A DNA stretch of 64,000 nucleotides, from positions 21,546,365 through 21,610,364 of the forward strand of contig BTRK01000006.1 of NCBI GenBank assembly GCA_036245805.1, given 5' to 3'. Shown here piece after piece: positions 19,201-28,075 of the stretch (its first letter is position 1; each line of letters begins with the position of its first letter). Below the pieces are notes generated by a model, which saw only the letters and a list, made by a program, of their open reading frames with translations, made no database searches and was not told the DNA's origin. Position numbers and translations under genes: made by a program. Source of the DNA: Pristionchus mayeri. Lineage: Eukaryota > Nematoda > Chromadorea > Rhabditida > Neodiplogasteridae.

Positions 19201-21767
19201 AGATCAGAATTCACACCAAATTTTGTTGCAAAATTTCGCAAAATTTTTGCTAATTTATGAAATCTCAAATTTCATGGCATGTATTCTGAACACGAATGAA
19301 ATCAATTATGCTCGTGAAACAACGGTTCACCCTCTTCAACAATTCTGAGATATCAGAGACTGGAGTTCAGAAGGGAGAAAATCGGAAAGATCAAACACCG
19401 AGCAAGATTTTCGCAACAACCTAATATTAGCCATTTCCCTGAGCTTCCCTGAGCCTGAGCAGCCATTTCCCTGAGCTATCAATTACAGTACCCGTGCGCG
19501 TATCTCCCTTGATCTTTGATCTCCGTTTTTCAAATTTTGGCTTTCTATTGTCGTTCAAGGAATAAATCCGGATATATCTTTAGTAAACGAAGTTCATTTT
19601 CCCTTTCCTCCTCCTTTAAGCCTCAAAATGTGAATTCGACGCAACGTCGTCTGGAGCCAACGGAAGCTCTACGTACAAAATGAGTACGCTTATCGTCTCC
19701 AGCGCCATTGAGAACCCCAAATCACTCAAAATTGGAAAATCGGATTTTTCTCTGATCGATTCTTCGGCAAACGCACTCATATGCTGTGGAAAAATAATTT
19801 TCAGAACCGACCAAAATTGAATTCTGGCAGTGTTTCAGAACACTTTTGTGTATGCCAGCATAATGCGAGTAAAATTTTTATGTTATCTCGTTTTTCATTT
19901 TTTTCGCGTCTTATTGTTGTATGAATTTCCAATATGATAGTTTCAATGGATGCTTGGGAAAACGTGCTGCAAAGAAGCACATGAAATTAGCGTCCCAAAT
20001 GTAAGCACGATAGTATAAACTCGGGAAAAAGGTGAAATATGCTGTGGAAATATAATTTTCAGAACCGACCAAAATTGGATTCTGGCAGTGCTTCAGAGCT
20101 ATTTTGTGCATGCCTGCATAATGCGAATAATTTTTTTTTCTATCTCATTCAACTGATAAAATATGCTTTTTTTTCATTTTTTTCGCGGCCCATTGCCATT
20201 TTTTTCAAATTTTTCGAAGTAATTGAAATTTGGTTCCAAATAGATTTTTCCAACTATTTTGAGCATAAGACTTCGACTGCAGTTGATAACGTGCAGATTT
20301 CATCGATTATCTAGTCAGAGTCGAATGATGTCATTGAATGAACTCATCGATTTGGCATTTTTGCGGCCTGAAATTTCTTACTTACACGTGAAATGAGAAA
20401 CTCATTTTATAATTTCATACTCGTTCGCAGTACATACAACAATAATTAGCAGGTAATTATCCGCAGCCGTTACAAAATGCGGAAATAACTGAGAAGAAAA
20501 ATGAAAAAAATAGAGGTGGAAAAATCGATTTTTCAGACTTTTTGAAACTTTAGTTTTTTGATCGTAGGCGTACATATACGTTGATGAAATGTCATATGAT
20601 GATCAATTTATGTGCCTACTTGGCACAAGAGAGCTGAAAATTTGAAAAATGCGTCTGTCGTTGATGACTTTACGATGTTCTGAACGATTTTTCACGTCTT
20701 ATTGTTGTTCGGATTTCCAATGTGATAGTTTCCTTGGATGCTTGGGAGAACGTGTTGTAAAACGGCACTTGAAATTAGCGTCCCAAATGTAAGCACGATA
20801 GTATAAACTCGGGAAAAGTGAAAAATTAAATGAAAATGTAATTTTCAGAATCGACCTATATTCGATTTCAATAATTAGCAGGTAATTATCCGCAGCCGTT
20901 ACAAAATGCGGAAATAACTGAGAAGAAAAATGAAAAAAATAGAGGTGGAAAAATCGATTTTTCAGACTTTTTGAAACTTTAGTTTTTTGATCGTAGGCGT
21001 ACATATACGTTGATGAAATGTCATATGATGATCAATTTATGTGCCTACTTGGCACAAGAGAGCTGAAAATTTGAAAAATGCGTCTGTCGTTGATGACTTT
21101 ACGATGTTCTGAACGATTTTTCACGTCTTATTGTTGTTCGGATTTCCAATGTGATAGTTTCCTTGGATGCTTGGGAGAACGTGTTGTAAAACGGCACTTG
21201 AAATTAGCGTCCCAAATGTAAGCACGATAGTATAAACTCGGGAAAAGTGAAAAATTAAATGAAAATGTAATTTTCAGAATCGACCTATATTCGATTTCAA
21301 AAGTGTTCCAGAATGCCTTGGGCTGTACTAGCATAATTCAGAAGGAATTTTGAGTCCACCATGTTCGGCTGAGAAAATATGAATTTTCATCATTTTTCAC
21401 TATACCCGCACCTGGCGCGCGTCTTTGCGCGATAAAGAGGATATCACTGTGAAATTTCAAATTAGGACACCAAGTACTCTAGGCCCTATGAGCGTCATGG
21501 CCTGAATCGAAAATCTTGGCGGAATATCCGCTCAGTGGTGACTCTTCTCAGATCCGGCCTCTTAATGTATTAAAGTTCCAATCAGTGATTCTTTTCTGCA
21601 GATGTCTCGTCGCTCAGAGTTTCCGCGAAGAAGTTACGAAAATATGGAAAGGAATTGTCGGAGAGTGGAAAAGGATCAGCACGAGAAAGCAGATCGAAAT
21701 TTCACCACAACTGAACCAGATCTTTCACTTGTATGATATTAGCCATGTTTACCGTACGGGTGGATGA
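10293..21767 (+). CDS. Serpentine (7TM) chemoreceptor, Srg/Srv-like, with transposon in its last intron
   Basis: Nematode chemosensory GPCR, presumably in sensory cilia. Exon 1 (ATG 10293) begins with a membrane helix (FWTYIYLIYGIQLLLAYTLL). Further exons: 10505-10562; 10618-10718; 10855-10972, with SNALLISLDRFFYIHS, the NRF/DRF-like motif after TM3; 11023-11112; 11166 to about 11250; 11285-11356 (hydrophobic, NIRYWQIGIGSFCFLVCLV); 11400-11456 (basic loop); and 11502 onward with KRERSIIVINGCIFVAQLL. Read straight on, the frame stops at 11768. A TTAA-flanked element begins 12 bp later. Beyond it, a good acceptor (TTCTGCAG, exon from 21602) opens a frame LVAQSFREEVTKIWKG that looks like the end of TM7 and the cytoplasmic tail, with a stop at 21765-21767. 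Exon 1 seems to need a GC donor. The 11112/11166 and 11250/11285 junctions do not keep phase, so the gene may be a pseudogene. Srg versus Srv is not settled. Confidence 0.62.
11780..13440 (+). repeat. Left terminal inverted repeat arm
   Basis: It matches the reverse complement of 19619-21561 over most of its length. A subunit containing ACTATCGTGCTTACATTTGG recurs at about 12100-12230 and 12895-13030, and inverted at about 13110-13260. Small ORFs here (around 12017, 12811 and 13161) are products of this repeat and not genes. Confidence 0.88.
13036..13095 (+). repeat. 15-bp tandem repeat (GACGAAATGACGATG), about 3 copies
   Basis: The copies run between the inverted subunits of the left arm and form the loop of a local inverted repeat (about 12895-13030 against 13110-13255). 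No coding role. Confidence 0.7.
13437..15406. repeat. 2-kb foldback palindrome inside the element
   Basis: The left part (starting AACACAGCTCAATTGAG) pairs with the right part ending CTCAATTGAGCTGTGTT, with the centre near 14530. The arms differ by scattered substitutions and by one 250-bp insertion on the left (13639-13887). ORFs at 13672, 14218 and 14412 are byproducts. It may be a separate foldback element nested in the larger one. Confidence 0.87.
13639..13887. mobile_element. Nested ~249-bp MITE
   Basis: It begins TTATCCAATTTCGTCATCC and ends in the reverse complement of TTATCTAATTACGTCATCC. The TIRs are about 32 bp with two mismatches. The matching site in the other foldback arm (about 15200-15215) lacks it, so that arm preserves an empty site. 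No coding capacity. The superfamily is not clear because the target duplication is short and AT-rich. Confidence 0.82.
15407..16381. other. Element interior with possible unassigned plus-strand exons
   Basis: No confident gene. Two stretches look exon-like on the plus strand: about 15984-16055 (SAVITDDKKWAWTVLPSLLP, ending at GTCAGT) and about 16112-16180 after TATTTTAG, ending at GTTCGT. They do not join in an obvious frame and I recognise no family. They could be remnants of a transposase gene or chance. Confidence 0.3.
16382..16387 (-). promoter_or_regulatory. Poly(A) signal AATAAA
   Basis: On the minus strand AATAAA starts a few bases after the TAG stop of the THAP gene (16390-16392). 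This very compact 3' end supports the stop chosen. Confidence 0.6.
16390..17520 (-). CDS. THAP-domain protein (element-borne)
   Basis: Likely DNA-binding protein of the transposon. Exon 1 (17520 to about 17263) starts MQRRACVVCHQRKF and holds a full N-terminal THAP zinc finger: the CVVC pair near residues 6-9, a conserved Trp (TTWINAV), the C-x2-H pair in YLCASHF, and the LRPDAVPSF signature for AVPTIF; it ends at GTGAGT. Exon 2 (to about 16983) is Pro/Ser-rich and ends in a Cys cluster (LLCCVCCCRPEQ|GTATTC). Exon 3 (from about 16887) reads ARDMNESSEWTPPTPATP then NYMIVSKELLTSLLLECPKC, a hydrophobic-CxxC block like those following THAP in other large proteins. A short intron from GTAGGA would join in frame to KKRKIALAEQK and then the acidic tail LEEEAPENDDEGEDD, ending MADEALGYMTDEE. 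The last two junctions are inferred. No RNase-H/DDE core is visible. It starts 127 bp after the upstream gene's stop, spacing compatible with co-transcription. Confidence 0.72.
17648..18382 (-). CDS. Stand-alone P2X7-C-like zinc-cluster protein (element-borne)
   Basis: About 188 residues resembling the intracellular 'ballast' domain of vertebrate P2X7 (P2RX7_C), a zinc-coordinating Cys-rich module found outside P2X receptors in many animals. Exons are 18382-18056, 18000-17936 and 17822-17648. Exon 1 carries the first Cys cluster (VECSCTRCPPRDLEEKHDYCCKS) in part, then the ACITQDQYFKEYLLTEA element. Exon 2 reads GTEAAVALYGYASGHVAIDA. Exon 3 has the CYRVIVASLLGPLGRGQRV block, then LPACVIDAVRKKWPSADGHY and ends GFKPSALFDEE. 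Family-level features are the C-x-C-x2-C and CC pairs, CIT-x-D, CYR...LGRGQR, and LP-x-C-V...R...P. No channel or transmembrane part is present. Both introns end in TTGAG instead of TTTCAG. The role in the element is unknown. Confidence 0.75.
18383..18760. other. Upstream region of the two element genes
   Basis: AT-rich with no gene seen. As both element genes run leftward from here, it probably holds their promoter. Confidence 0.45.
18761..18850 (-). other. tRNA-like / SINE-like relic
   Basis: The minus strand contains GTAGAGCGGCGAC, then GGTTCGATTCCCGCC and CGAGGAC, like the D-arm, T-arm and 3' acceptor side of a tRNA. However, the T-stem pairs poorly and the anticodon arm is not well formed. 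I read it as a degraded tRNA-derived SINE, not a functional tRNA. Confidence 0.35.
18877..19037 (+). repeat. 161-bp direct repeat, copy 1
   Basis: It starts GCAGCCATTTCCCTGAGC and recurs 582 bp downstream with the same end (CCTCCTCCTTTAA). It lies inside the element next to the right TIR arm. Confidence 0.88.
19459..19619 (+). repeat. 161-bp direct repeat, copy 2
   Basis: Same sequence as 18877-19037. It ends exactly where the right TIR arm begins, and is preceded by short stuttered copies of CATTTCCCTGAGC, as from slippage or repair synthesis. The intervening 19038-19458 is AT-rich without genes. Confidence 0.88.
19619..21561 (-). repeat. Right terminal inverted repeat arm
   Basis: Reverse complement of the left arm 11780-13440, made longer by a 429-bp tandem duplication (20441-21300) and a repeated block around 19790-20110. 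ORFs here mirror those in the left arm and are not genes. Confidence 0.88.
20441..21300. repeat. 429-bp tandem duplication in the right TIR arm
   Basis: The unit starting AATAATTAGCAGG at 20441 repeats at 20870. The two copies look identical and run to about 21300. The left arm has a single copy, so the duplication happened after the two arms formed. Confidence 0.9.
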
Positions 21768-21802
21768 AATAATAGGAATACAAGAAGTTATGTTAACAAA
21801 TA

Positions 21803-21808
21803 TTTATT
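21803..21808 (-). promoter_or_regulatory. Poly(A) signal AATAAA
   Basis: Minus-strand AATAAA lies about 60 bp after the stop (21869-21871) of the F-box-like gene. Confidence 0.5.
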
Positions 21809-21868
21809 CGTAAAAAATCGAACGCTGGCTCGTGCAATCGCAAAAGATGTTTTACTCTCATCGAGCGG

Positions 21869-23338
21869 TTATGGCCCATGACTTCGGAACATCGACTGAA
21901 AATGAAGTTGAGATTGGAATATAACAGAAAAGGTCTCACAATCCACAATTGATTCGTTGCAAACGATACTTTCATCGTTCTGGTCGCACCGTTCATTGAA
22001 GGTCGCAGAAAACCAAATCTTCTTGTCAATCAGAGGCAGATTCTAAAGGATATTTATGAAAATTAGCAATGGCCAATCTTCTCACCTTTCTGAGTAATAC
22101 AAAATCATGTTCCGTGAGATATTCAGAGTACCAGAAATTGCTTATGTTGAGTTTGTCGAGTTTATTCGTGAACATTTCAGTGATAATGGTGCCCCAATCA
22201 TCACCATAGAGGCCGAAGAAGTAGGGTGCACTCCGGATATAGGGGATGACAGGCTGAGTGATGTACAGACTTCAAACGAGCGATGAAATTTCAAGAAGAA
22301 GCAGCACTGAAAATATTATTCAATGTAACCTAAAAAAATTAAAATTGACCTTTGTCGCAATTCACGGCAATGTTTTCCACGAGCAATGAAAGATGTTCCA
22401 CTTTGCAAGACTGGATTAGCTTCAGAAGATCATTCCTCAAAATACTGAATCACTTTCTACATTGACAGTGATACTCACGCTCCTTTTCTTGATAACATTG
22501 ACTCCGTTATTTTTAGCTTTTCGAACTTAACCCCTTCTGTTATCGCGGAGATCACTGGTAGTTTATCGCAGCATTCAACAAATTCCACGATTCGGATTCG
22601 TTTTCCCATCAAAACATCGCGCAGGAATTGCACAAGGACAGAGGACATCTCCAGAAAGGAATGCAATTGCACGCGGAAAATATGAAATAATCGACATTAT
22701 TACATCCATGTGTTATAAAATAAGTAATAATAAGAAAATAAGAAATTCATTGAGCATTTCCGAACAAATGATAATTCTCACAGTTCGAGCGCAATTGAAT
22801 AGATGTAATTTCGGTTCATTGTGAATCAGCCCATAATTAGATGCCTGAAGCAATCGAAGTATCAAAATTCGCGTTTTCTCTTTTGGAATGTAAAAAGAAA
22901 CATTAATCGTTGTCGAGGACTTTTCCTGCAATATTTGTATTTGTACTAGCTATCTCTGGGATTGTGTGGTTATCTATAGGTTTTTAAAAGGATTGTATAA
23001 ACATGTTGATAGATATGCCACCAAGAACAACAGTTTGCAATCGGTATTTGCACAAACATCTTTCAAAGCAGTCGACGCAGGTTTGACTACCAACTCTTCC
23101 ACGAGAATCGGTTGAAGCATCGAAAACTCGTGAACATATGACTTGATAGTTCGAGAAACCTGATGTATTTCAAATATAGAGAGGCAGAAGGAAATTGAAT
23201 TACCTGTCTAAGGGTGAGAAGGTCATCGGGGGTTCTGTCTAAAATCATCCACATGAGATCTCCAGGTACGCACTCCAGTGGAGAGAAGAATTCAACATCT
23301 TGCAAATCCATATCTTCACAAATGCCCCTCCCCACCAT
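21869..23338 (-). CDS. Divergent F-box-like protein
   Basis: Nematodes have large, fast-evolving F-box families that act as substrate adaptors of SCF ubiquitin ligases. The first exon used (23338-23204) holds an F-box-like run: SPLECVPGDLMWMILDRTPD, then DLLTLRQ, continuing after an intron (exon from 23159) as VSRTIKSYVHEFSMLQPILV. Later exons give a leucine-rich C-terminal half: KTRILILRLLQASNYGLI; RIRIVEFVECCDKLPVISAI; LLKLIQSCKVEHLSLLVENI; PYFFGLYGDDWGTIITEMF with KLDKLNISNFWYSEYL; and an end of NLPLIDKKIWFSATFNERCD to HGP and TAA. This matches the layout F-box plus FTH/FBA-like region. One acceptor, expected near 22685, reads TTTTCCG where TTTTCAG is normal, so one junction is unresolved. 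The gene may be damaged. The exact start is uncertain. Confidence 0.65.
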
Positions 23339-23833
23339 TGTCAATAAGAAGAATAATCCTACAATACATGTATAAGAATATAATTTTTGAAAAAAAACTT
23401 TAGCATTCAACATATTGGACGTAAAATAAATGTCGTCAATCAGAAGTTATAGATGGGTAGGTGAGAATTAGACTAGATTACTCACCCTTGCACCTTCATC
23501 AAAGGAGGGAAGGAATGCCACGGGATACGAGTGAAAGGAACCGCCAATGAGAAGAAGGAGAGAGTGAGAGTCAAGAAGGGAATCCATAGGGAGCAAAAGA
23601 ACTGTCGGATAAAGAGAGCTAAAAGTGGGAAGATGGATGTGAGCACAATAATTAAGAATAGCTCTCCTAAAAGGATACTTGCATATATGCATATATATAA
23701 ACATCAACCGCTTCGTATCTACGTCTTTCGGCAGTTACAGATGATGGAATACAATACTTTGAAAATTTCTGATGCAATACTGATATTTGCTGATTTAATG
23801 AGTTTCATTGACAATTGCAAGAAAACGAGTTCA
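23339..23833. other. Intergenic region between F-box-like and lectin-like genes
   Basis: No convincing gene. A plus-strand frame over 23531-23902 has no recognisable features and overlaps the 3' end of the next gene. TATATGCATATATATA near 23685 is simple AT sequence. Confidence 0.5.
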
Positions 23834-25853
23834 TTATGTCTTTGGGCAATTCACTTTTGGAATGCTGTCTATGCCGCAGAAGAACTCACTTGTGCACTCT
23901 GAAAATGACAATAACTATTGATATTGAAACGACTCGGATACTGTTGAGACACTTCTGGTAAGGTTTGCAGCAGGTGCCCCCAGCGGAGGGGAAGGGACAG
24001 AGGGACCGACCACATAGAGCCCTGTCTGACGATGCTCCCCTGAGAGATATGGGATAGACATTCTTGCCGTTTCGTATAACCAACTATGAAAAATCAGTCG
24101 AGAAAGAAATATAGATTGATAGTTAGTTTATATATCTGCTCTATTACTCGAAAAATATTTAGCCTAAAGGCTGTGCTTGTGGGGCCCTAGTGTATCTGTT
24201 GAATAGGGAGAAAGATTGCAAAATTAAAAAAAATGTCCTCTCATTCTAAACTATTCTTAGCCGTCCACTTTCCTTCCGTACTCTTATCCTCACCGACAGG
24301 GGCATCCTTCCGACTCCGAGAGGCAGTTTCTCTTTCTGGGTAATGTGCTACAGGAGCCGCAAGTGGTGAGGCATTGACCACTCATCATCCATTCACTCCA
24401 AATTCCCTCCGGAGAACAGACTTTAGGTGCCTGCAAATTATCTTCAATGCTGGACAAGCAGATCTCATTTGTTTGAGAAGAAGAAATATAAATGTGGTGG
24501 CTCACCTTTGTTGTTGTGGTCGTCGTAGTGGTAGTGGTCTAAAAATATTTTTGCAATGTGGACGAGTATAGAATGGAATATTAAGTATTAAGAAAATTAA
24601 GAATTAATGGCTGCTCGTTAGAGCACTAAGAATAACATCAATCAAGCTTTTAAACCATTGAAGAGAATAAATCGCGACCTCAGTAGTAGTCGTTGTGGGC
24701 GGGACCTGAATCAATCAACATTTGGTACTGATATTTTAAGTTAATGACATCTTCATATTGTTTGGGAATCACAGAAGAAAAAGTATATTCACTGACCACA
24801 ACAGTCGGCGTGCAGAAGTCAGAGGAGGAATCACGAATGCAAATCACATCTATTCTCAATCCCAAGCAAATTTCGGTAATGAAGAAAAGATCTAATTACC
24901 AAGAACATAATTACCAATTCAATAGCGTGAATCAAGAGTAAGAAGAAAAGGACCAGACCAATGGATGCAGTGGCGCAGGAAGTGTGCCAGGAGTATCGAT
25001 GTGATTCCGACCATCCACTTGAACCAGAGGTCACCCCGATCCAGATGGGATCCGATCGAACCAAACCTGAAAAATATCTTAATATTCTATCATCAGGGTA
25101 GTTGATATCACTGTGGAAAGCTTGAATATCCAGCGAGTTTTTAATCACAGGGAGAATTCCACCTTGAGAGGCACAGTAACTCTCGGCCTACAATCGAATG
25201 GAATGGAGAAATATCGATCAATGTCCTCACATCGGGGTAGGTCATCTTCTTCGAGGATCTAATCATACATTTCCCCCCTGGGACTGCGAATAACTCTCCC
25301 GAAGAGCACTCCAATTGCAGTTCTATAAGCTGTTTCATAAATAAAATGCAATTTTGATGTAAAATTAGGAAAATTAGCGAACCATACGAGCCAAGTGCAA
25401 TTTTCATAACTTCTGAAGCCGATCCTAAATCCGGATGATGGACATCCGTTGGCTGAAAACACTTTCAAATAAATATCATACGATTGTAAACCTCAAAGAA
25501 CATATTCTTGACAACTGCTGATTGTGGTCGGGAGAGTTGAGTGCCAGGCATGAATGCCCTTGCACATGCGCTTCTCGCTTGGCCCAATGTTTGCTCAAGA
25601 TTATTCATCAAGAACGATAATTGTCTTTTTCGCATGTACCTCTTTGACAATGGCGAAGTAACACGTGCGATCTACGAATCGAGATCGAAATGGGAGAGAG
25701 TCGCACTTCACTTTGAGTGTATCAGCTAAATTTCAAATGTAGATTGAGTCGCCATTTAATTTGATACAGTTGCTCACCAGAGTGTAGTTTGATCGGATTC
25801 ACAAATCCTCCAACTTGAGTGAAGTAGAAGAGGAGAATCAACCATGCGAGCAT
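23834..25853 (-). CDS. Secreted C-type-lectin-like protein with TSP1-like/Cys-rich tail
   Basis: The start at 25853 gives a signal peptide (MLAWLILLFYFTQVGG), exon 25853-25778. Exons 25725-25640 and 25593-25492 give RFVDRTCYFAIVKEQTLG and ARSACARAFMPGTQLS, the start of a C-type lectin fold. Exons 25329-25231 and from 25187 give CSSGELFAVPGGKCMIRSSK, then AESYCASQGGILPVI and DPIWIGVTSG, a second and clearer lectin-like unit (conserved Cys, WIG). The part around 24860-25060 was not fully resolved. Then come FCTPTVV, two short Thr-rich exons (VPPTTTTTE; TTTTTTTTTTK), a TSP1-like exon (SPEGIWSEW, CLTTCGSC), a Cys-rich exon (SSDRALCGRSLCPFPS) and a last exon (CTSEFFCGIDSIPKVNCPKT) with TAA at 23834-23836. 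The final three exons are the same module that repeats in the giant gene upstream. Likely secreted glycan-binding or surface protein. Confidence 0.7.
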
Positions 25854-26048
25854 CGCTCCGTTCTGATGTGGAAATCTAGAGGAATTATCTGTGATCGACA
25901 TCAAACCAATAAAAACCAATAGTATTATAAAACGCCCAGATAGTCCCTGCTGAAAGAAGATAAAACAGATAATATAAAGTAGAAAGAGTCCAATACATGA
26001 AGGTTGTTCGATTTCATTTTTTTCCAATGGCTTGATTTTGAGTACTGC

Positions 26049-26176
26049 ATGTGCAGTAGAGTGCGCTATTCGGGTAATCGTCTCTTCATTTCGCGCACTC
26101 TCTCGACCGGTCGAGCAGTGGGAGAGTATTGGAAATGAAGAGAAGATTACCCGAATAGCGCACTCTAATGTGCAGT
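26049..26176. mobile_element. Hairpin MITE (~107 bp) with 34-bp TIRs
   Basis: 26059-26092 and 26132-26165 are inverted copies, differing at one base, starting GAGTGCGCTATTCGGG. They flank a 39-bp loop that includes TCGACCGGTCGA. TA borders both ends, and the 10-mer ATGTGCAGTA flanks both sides (26049-26058 and 26167-26176). It is probably a small Tc1/mariner- or Mutator-type MITE. The transcribed hairpin would be very stable. Confidence 0.8.
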
Positions 26177-26619
26177 ATGGGTTAATCAGGAAATATTGAT
26201 TATCATATAATTATACTGATGTGAGAGAAGTGCGAGAAATCTTGAATTTTCAGAAATTTTGAAAACATTATTTTCCTTTGGGCCTGCTTATCATTTCTCC
26301 TTCGATTTGTTTGATTGTGCTATGTACACGTGAATAAGATGATGCAATTTATCAGGAGAAATGTACACGACACGTGAGGTATTGCTATACACGTGTGTTT
26401 CTGATCTACCAACACGAAGATTATTGATTGTGTGAGGTGTACATTGGGTGCTAATGCTGCGAAGGCACTAGTGGGCGGGGGAAGGAAGACTACGGAGAAG
26501 GAGAGAGCGGCTACGCGAAGATCTAAAAGTAGATTAGTTTAATCGATCAACGCATCACTGCTATCGATCTAGCAGTAGAAATGCCACGATAAATGCAGAT
26601 TCTGAAGCGAAGCTTACCT
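26177..26619. other. Intergenic region with repeated CACGTG-type boxes
   Basis: No gene. TACACGTG/GACACGTGAG motifs occur three times within about 26325-26400. As CACGTG E-boxes they might be regulatory for the lectin-like gene about 480 bp downstream. Confidence 0.35.
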
Positions 26620-28075
26620 CTAAGCGCACACTAGTGTGTTGTTGATGAGTGACTTGATGTAGGGCGAGCAGCAAGTCTTCGTGGGGAAAGTGCACAACTT
26701 GTTGCTGCCACACGCTTGCGTCTCAGTTCCGGCGCCGCTGCGAATACAACACTCGTTCAAAGGAACTGTTTTGGATGCAAAGGAGGAGTAGATATCTCGC
26801 GAGTACTCACTCGCAAGGGCAATCGTTGCCACCAGTAGTGCAGCTGCGAGTGCGAGTCTGCTTGTCACACAGACCACACGGGGCGACATTGCAGGCTCCC
26901 GACCAGGTCGACCACGTGCCCCATGTGCCCATGTTAGCTGCAAGAAGCAATGATTAGTATGAGAGAATCCGAATGATCGCATTGCGATCACATGAAATAT
27001 GCTCACATATCCATATTAAATAAGAAAATCTCACCGGCGGTACAGCAGTTGGAGAGGGGCACTGCAGTAGCAGTGGTTCCACAGTACTGTGTGCCCGTGT
27101 TCGGATTGGTCATCACCGAGTAGCCAGTGCAGCAGATGGTGCCAGTGGCACACGGAGCACGACTGCACGGACCAGTGTCCGTCGTCGCCCCCCTAAAGAA
27201 GAAAATGGAATGAAGTCTCTGTACAGAATACATTTTCTCCCTCATCCTCTCCCATCTTTTTCAATAACTCTATAATCACATGGCTCCAACATGTACAAAT
27301 CTGTCTATCTAAGAAGGGAAGTGATGGGGAGTCAGGTATCAATCGTCGACAGGGGCCCTTCATTGCCCAGAGAGATTATCTAGCCGAGTCCTTTTGATAT
27401 GGCTGGAGAATAACTCACGTGCACGGGCAGCCGTACTTCGCCGAGTTGCAGCTTCTCGTTCTGGCAACGGAGGAGCACGATCTGGAAGGGAGAGTGATTA
27501 GTGACTGTGAGCTTAGATTCAGTCATCTTCTCGTACCCGCAGGAGGTGGGGCAGGTTCCACTGGTGGGTGCCCATTCGCCCCACACTCCGCCCGTAGGAC
27601 AGCAGCACGCCGCGCTCTCCGTCGAGTCGCCACTGCAGAAGAAGATTGAATACAAGCCACTGGCTGGCATCATCTGGTTTATCTTATCCGATAGGAAAGC
27701 ACGCGCGATATCAAACTACTTCTCTGCCCGGATTGTGAGGCAACTGGTGCTAGATGTGTATTCACTAATCAAATATTTCTCCACCAATCAGAGCATAAAC
27801 ATCAATGACTGACGTGCAAGTACATCCCTTGTCTGCTCCACTGCACACTCTGGTCCTCGTCCTTCCTCCCTGGGTGAGACAAGTCGTCGTCCACTCGCCC
27901 CATGCCGACCAGTATGTGTCACTGTCTACAAGGAACGGGATGAATCAGAGGATAAAGCGAGCTGATCCTTCCAATGGTCAAGAGTAAAATTCGTACTGGT
28001 GGGACAGCAAGTGTCGGTGGGCGGCGCAGTGTCATCTCCCATTCCACAGTAGAAAGTATTCGTCTTGTAGTTGAG
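26620..28075 (-). other. Diverged C-terminal modules of the giant gene
   Basis: Exons, 5' to 3' on the minus strand: 28075-27997 (TFYCGMGDDTAPPTDTCCPT), 27925-27814 (YWSAWGEWTTTCLTQGGRTR; the CxxC of the TSP1-like core is lost), 27632-27537 plus 27481-27419 (one TSP1-like unit split by an intron: WGEWAPTSGTCPTSCG | SCSSVARTRSC), 27192-27035 (DTGPCSRAPCATGTICC), 26937-26811 (TWGTWSTWSGACNVAPCG) and 26765-26620 (ACGSNKLCTFPTKTCCSPY). They are older and more varied than the near-identical modules upstream. Confidence 0.75.

Larger units (their letters stand above)
11780..21561. mobile_element. 9.8-kb TTAA-flanked TIR transposon, Kolobok-like, with THAP and P2X7-C-like genes
   Basis: The left end is TTAA|GAGTCCGGATCTGAGAAG and the right end, read inward on the minus strand, is TTAA|GAGGCCGGATCTGAGAAG. 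The TIRs run inward for about 1.7 kb (left) and 1.9 kb (right). TTAA target duplications are known for the piggyBac and Kolobok superfamilies, and a THAP domain is typical of Kolobok proteins. No DDE transposase core could be recognised in the interior, so the element may be non-autonomous or carry captured genes. The interior holds a 2-kb foldback (13437-15406), genes at 16390-17520 and 17648-18382 on the minus strand, and a 161-bp direct repeat beside the right arm. Confidence 0.8.

Noticed and set aside
23531..23902. Plus-strand 123-codon frame
   Set aside because: No domain, no splice signals, overlaps the 3' end of the lectin-like gene on the other strand.
26620..27006. Separate small secreted protein starting near 27006 or at an internal Met with a leader-like ALAAALLVATIALA
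   Set aside because: The leader-like string is an out-of-frame reading of a TSP1-like exon; the downstream part fits as the giant gene's last Cys-rich exon.
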